Below are positions 62,251-64,000 of a stretch of 64,000 nt of DNA, piece after piece; the stretch's first letter is position 1; each line of letters opens with the position of its first letter. The stretch spans positions 124,001 through 188,000 of the forward strand of contig CANQIP010000001.1 in assembly GCA_947623955.1 (NCBI GenBank). The letters run 5' to 3'. A program made the translations under genes and the position numbers. The stretch comes from an uncultured Clostridia bacterium. GTDB lineage: Bacteria > Bacillota > Clostridia > UBA1381. The notes beneath the pieces are model-generated. The model made no database searches. It was not told where the DNA came from and saw only the letters and a program-made list of their open reading frames with translations.

Positions 62251-63184
62251 CTATGTCCTCCCCTTTCTTTTCTAAATAAAAATTAACCGCAAGCTGCTGT
62301 ACTATCTGTACAACGGAGCTTATTATCCAGTAAAGTCCGAGACCTGCCGGCAGAATAATCGTGAAAAAGCCGGTCATTATCGGCATAATCAAATTCATCG
62401 TCTTGTTCATCTGGTTTGCCTGGTCGTTCGCGCCGCTGTTCTGTCCCGCCTGTATCTGGGAAATCTTCATCGACGCCACCGACGCTATAACCGCCAAAAG
62501 CGGGATTATGAAGATTATAAGTCCCATCCACGCTCCGCTTGAAATTGCGTGATTAAACGCGTCGCCCGGAACGGTTGACAAATCGAGACCGAGGAAGTCA
62601 AAATTGACTATCCACGGATGCTGCGCCATGCCGGAAACGCCTTCGAGCGTCGAGCCCTGCGTTCCCACGGCGGCAGCCCATTTCGATATGAATATCTGCC
62701 CCTGGTTCCAGATGTTTAACGGTTCCGCGCCCGCGTAATTTCCCATAATACCGGGAATACTCGCGGCAAGGTTTGCCGCCGCGTCGCGCAGGTGAAGTAT
62801 CTCGTCGTACGCACCTTCCCATACCACGCCGAGCATGTACTGCAGCGGTCTCTGGATAACCTGATAAAGACCTATGAGTATCGGGAACTGTATAAGCATC
62901 GGCAGACAGCCGCCAGTCATGCTTACGTTGTTGTTCTTATAGACCTTCATCATTTCCTGCTGGAGTTTCTGCTGGTCGTTTTTGTATTTCTCCTGCAGTT
63001 CCATGATATACGGTTGAATTTTCTGCTGCTTGCGCAATGATTTCTGCGATTTTACGTTTAACGGCAGCAAAATCATCTTTATTACGATGGTAAACAGAAT
63101 TATGGCTAAGCCGTAGTTCTGCGCGAAATCATAAATAAACTTTATGATAAAGCCCATCGGACGAGTAATAAGAAACTCAAACAT
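62198..63184 (-). CDS. yidC: Membrane protein insertase YidC/OxaI (SpoIIIJ type)
   Basis: 328 residues, five membrane segments, Oxa1 pattern: NYGLAIILFTIVIKMILLPLNVKSQKSLRKQQKIQPYIMELQEKYKNDQQKLQQEMMKVYKNNNVSMTGGCLPMLIQFPILIGLYQVI. No lipoprotein cysteine, unlike the Bacillus SpoIIIJ. A long loop (GNYAGAEPLNIWNQG...) separates TM2 and TM3. Start ATG 63184 (MFEFLITRPMG) follows GGAAAGGAA. It inserts small membrane proteins with or without Sec. Confidence 0.95.
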   Translation of the reverse strand: MFEFLITRPMGFIIKFIYDFAQNYGLAIILFTIVIKMILLPLNVKSQKSLRKQQKIQPYIMELQEKYKNDQQKLQQEMMKVYKNNNVSMTGGCLPMLIQFPILIGLYQVIQRPLQYMLGVVWEGAYDEILHLRDAAANLAASIPGIMGNYAGAEPLNIWNQGQIFISKWAAAVGTQGSTLEGVSGMAQHPWIVNFDFLGLDLSTVPGDAFNHAISSGAWMGLIIFIIPLLAVIASVASMKISQIQAGQNSGANDQANQMNKTMNLIMPIMTGFFTIILPAGLGLYWIISSVVQIVQQLAVNFYLEKKGEDIVVTIPEKKQLHGKKRKK

Positions 63185-63189
63185 ATGTG

Positions 63190-63435
63190 CTATTTTTCCT
63201 TTCCGCCGTCCTTTTCCTTTTTCGGGGGAACGGGATCGTATCCCCCCGCGTGAAACGGATGACACTTTAAAAGCCGCCTTACGGCAAGGTACGTTCCCTT
63301 TGCCGCACCGTGTGTTTCGATTGCTTCGAGTGCATATTGCGAGCAGGTCGGATAAAATCGGCAGCATGACCCGCCCTTATACGGTGATATGTGGTGTCTG
63401 TAAAATTCTATTGATTTCGTTAAAACCTTTTTCAT
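63190..63435 (-). CDS. yidD: Membrane protein insertion efficiency factor
   Basis: 81 residues: [20 protein letters not shown], then [48 protein letters not shown], the full YidD signature with its cysteines. Works with YidC at the membrane. Its start overlaps the rnpA stop by four bases. Confidence 0.96.
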   Translation of the reverse strand: MKKVLTKSIEFYRHHISPYKGGSCCRFYPTCSQYALEAIETHGAAKGTYLAVRRLLKCHPFHAGGYDPVPPKKEKDGGKEK

Positions 63436-63764
63436 TTCTTCATTTCCAGCTTGTTCAGCGAAAAGCTGATATCGCCTCTTATCTGCTCAAACGTCTTACC
63501 GACCGCGCGGTTACGCGCCACGATTATAATGTCGTAGCCCTCGCGTATATCGTCCTCCATTAAGCGGTAGCTTTCGCGCATAAGCCGTTTTAAGCGATTG
63601 CGCACGACCGCCTTGCCCGCCGTTTTGCTGACGGTAAGTCCGAGACGGTTAAAGCCGTAACGGTTCTTTCTCGCGTATACCACGGTGTAACCGCCCGCAT
63701 GGCTTGCGCCCTTGTAGACGCGGCGAAAGTCGCGGTTGAGCTTTAAGCTTTGAGTTTTTTTCAT
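63432..63764 (-). CDS. rnpA: Ribonuclease P protein component
   Basis: 110 residues from ATG 63764 ([20 protein letters not shown]). The RNR motif region [17 protein letters not shown] and [11 protein letters not shown] are intact. It binds the RNase P RNA for 5' maturation of tRNA. Upstream in-frame codons before 63764 lack a ribosome site. Lies between rpmH and yidD. Confidence 0.96.
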   Translation of the reverse strand: MKKTQSLKLNRDFRRVYKGASHAGGYTVVYARKNRYGFNRLGLTVSKTAGKAVVRNRLKRLMRESYRLMEDDIREGYDIIIVARNRAVGKTFEQIRGDISFSLNKLEMKK

Positions 63765-63833
63765 ATTTATCGCACCCTTTAAGAAAAAAAGCAGCAAGCA
63801 CAATCCCTTCATGCTTCCTGCCAAAGTCCCATA

Positions 63834-63968
63834 TTACGCAGATAACTTCTTTCTGCCTCTCAGTCTTCTTCCCGCAAGAATTTTTCTTCCCGACTTTGTG
63901 GACATTCTCTTTCTGAAGCCGTGTTCCTTTGAGCGCTGACGCTTTTTCGGCTGATATGTCATTTTCAT
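63834..63968 (-). CDS. rpmH: Ribosomal protein bL34
   Basis: 44 residues: [20 protein letters not shown], then [24 protein letters not shown]. Typical bL34, complete, with AGGAGGTG seven bases before the ATG; a second ATG two codons on is an alternative. It starts the rpmH-rnpA-yidD-yidC-jag unit, which in Firmicutes lies next to dnaA and the chromosome origin; dnaA should lie just right of the window. Confidence 0.96.
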   Translation of the reverse strand: MKMTYQPKKRQRSKEHGFRKRMSTKSGRKILAGRRLRGRKKLSA

Positions 63969-64000
63969 TCTAAAGCACCTCCTCTGCTTTCTCCCGCCCC

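Overview
The window joins two kinds of DNA. Bases 1 to about 37,204 are the right-hand part of a temperate tailed phage (a prophage). Nearly every gene is on the minus strand, genes are short and closely packed, and base composition is more A+T-rich than the rest. Bases 37,205 to 64,000 are the chromosome of a spore-forming Firmicute of the class Clostridia. The evidence is the rpmH-rnpA-yidD-yidC-jag order beside the replication origin, infC-rpmI-rplT with a leader, strong AGGAGG ribosome sites, TTGACA/TATAAT promoters, and two genes with promoters of sporulation sigma-K/E type. The boundary is the 3' part of a tRNA-Leu(UAA) gene, the kind of site many phages integrate into. The integrase, repressor, tail-tip and lysis genes are not here, so the prophage continues to the left.

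Phage layout, in transcription order from high to low coordinates. (1) 37.0-26.3 kb: about 25 small genes, many with one membrane segment, including three DUF6353-like paralogues and other proteins ending in a shared YxSxxDFxxxxG...GW-type module. They are broken up by rho-independent terminators. Eleven of them sit next to copies of a 25-base element that looks like a non-sigma70 promoter or a stoperator. (2) 26.3-18.7 kb: replication, with a 1343-residue polypeptide that carries an SF3 helicase, an AEP-type primase and a family B DNA polymerase, then an SSB-like protein, a methylase-like protein without motif IV, and an SF2 helicase. (3) 18.7-12.9 kb: a self-contained DUF4160/DUF2442 cassette, then small metabolic and unknown genes (HAD phosphatase, MazG-like, a homologue of a host gene). 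(4) 12.9-12.4 kb: an A+T-rich iteron region. (5) 12.4-8.6 kb: VRR-NUC and RecB/Cas4-like nucleases, a 911-residue protein with the RNA polymerase DFDGD motif, and a small conserved gene. (6) 8.6-0 kb: a likely cos site and the HK97-type head and tail block (TerS, HNH, connector, TerL, portal, protease-capsid fusion, head-tail joining, tail tube).

Chromosome layout: phosphoglucomutase; two tandem promoter-hairpin-terminator RNA genes resembling 6S RNA; an AbrB-like zinc-ribbon regulator; a VbhA-Fic toxin-antitoxin pair; uxuB with a GH115 alpha-glucuronidase (glucuronoxylan use); apbE; a Cys-rich probable spore coat gene; a HAD phosphatase; putP; an AlkD-like gene; infC-rpmI-rplT; a flavin reductase; a DUF11 protein with a sigma-K-like promoter; a TetM-like GTPase fused to a YacP/Rae1-like NYN nuclease; cobA and cobS; an ABC-F ATPase; a host homologue of the phage gene at 13.6 kb; hisHF; two membrane proteins; and jag-yidC-yidD-rnpA-rpmH.

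The most promising undescribed system is in the phage: a candidate single-polypeptide RNA polymerase whose N-terminus carries a tag like that of a phage head protein, together with 13 rigidly spaced, identically oriented promoter-like elements. That combination suggests a phage-specific, possibly virion-delivered, transcription system. It works beside an unusual helicase-primase-polymerase fusion. All functional calls come from reading the sequence. No database search was run.
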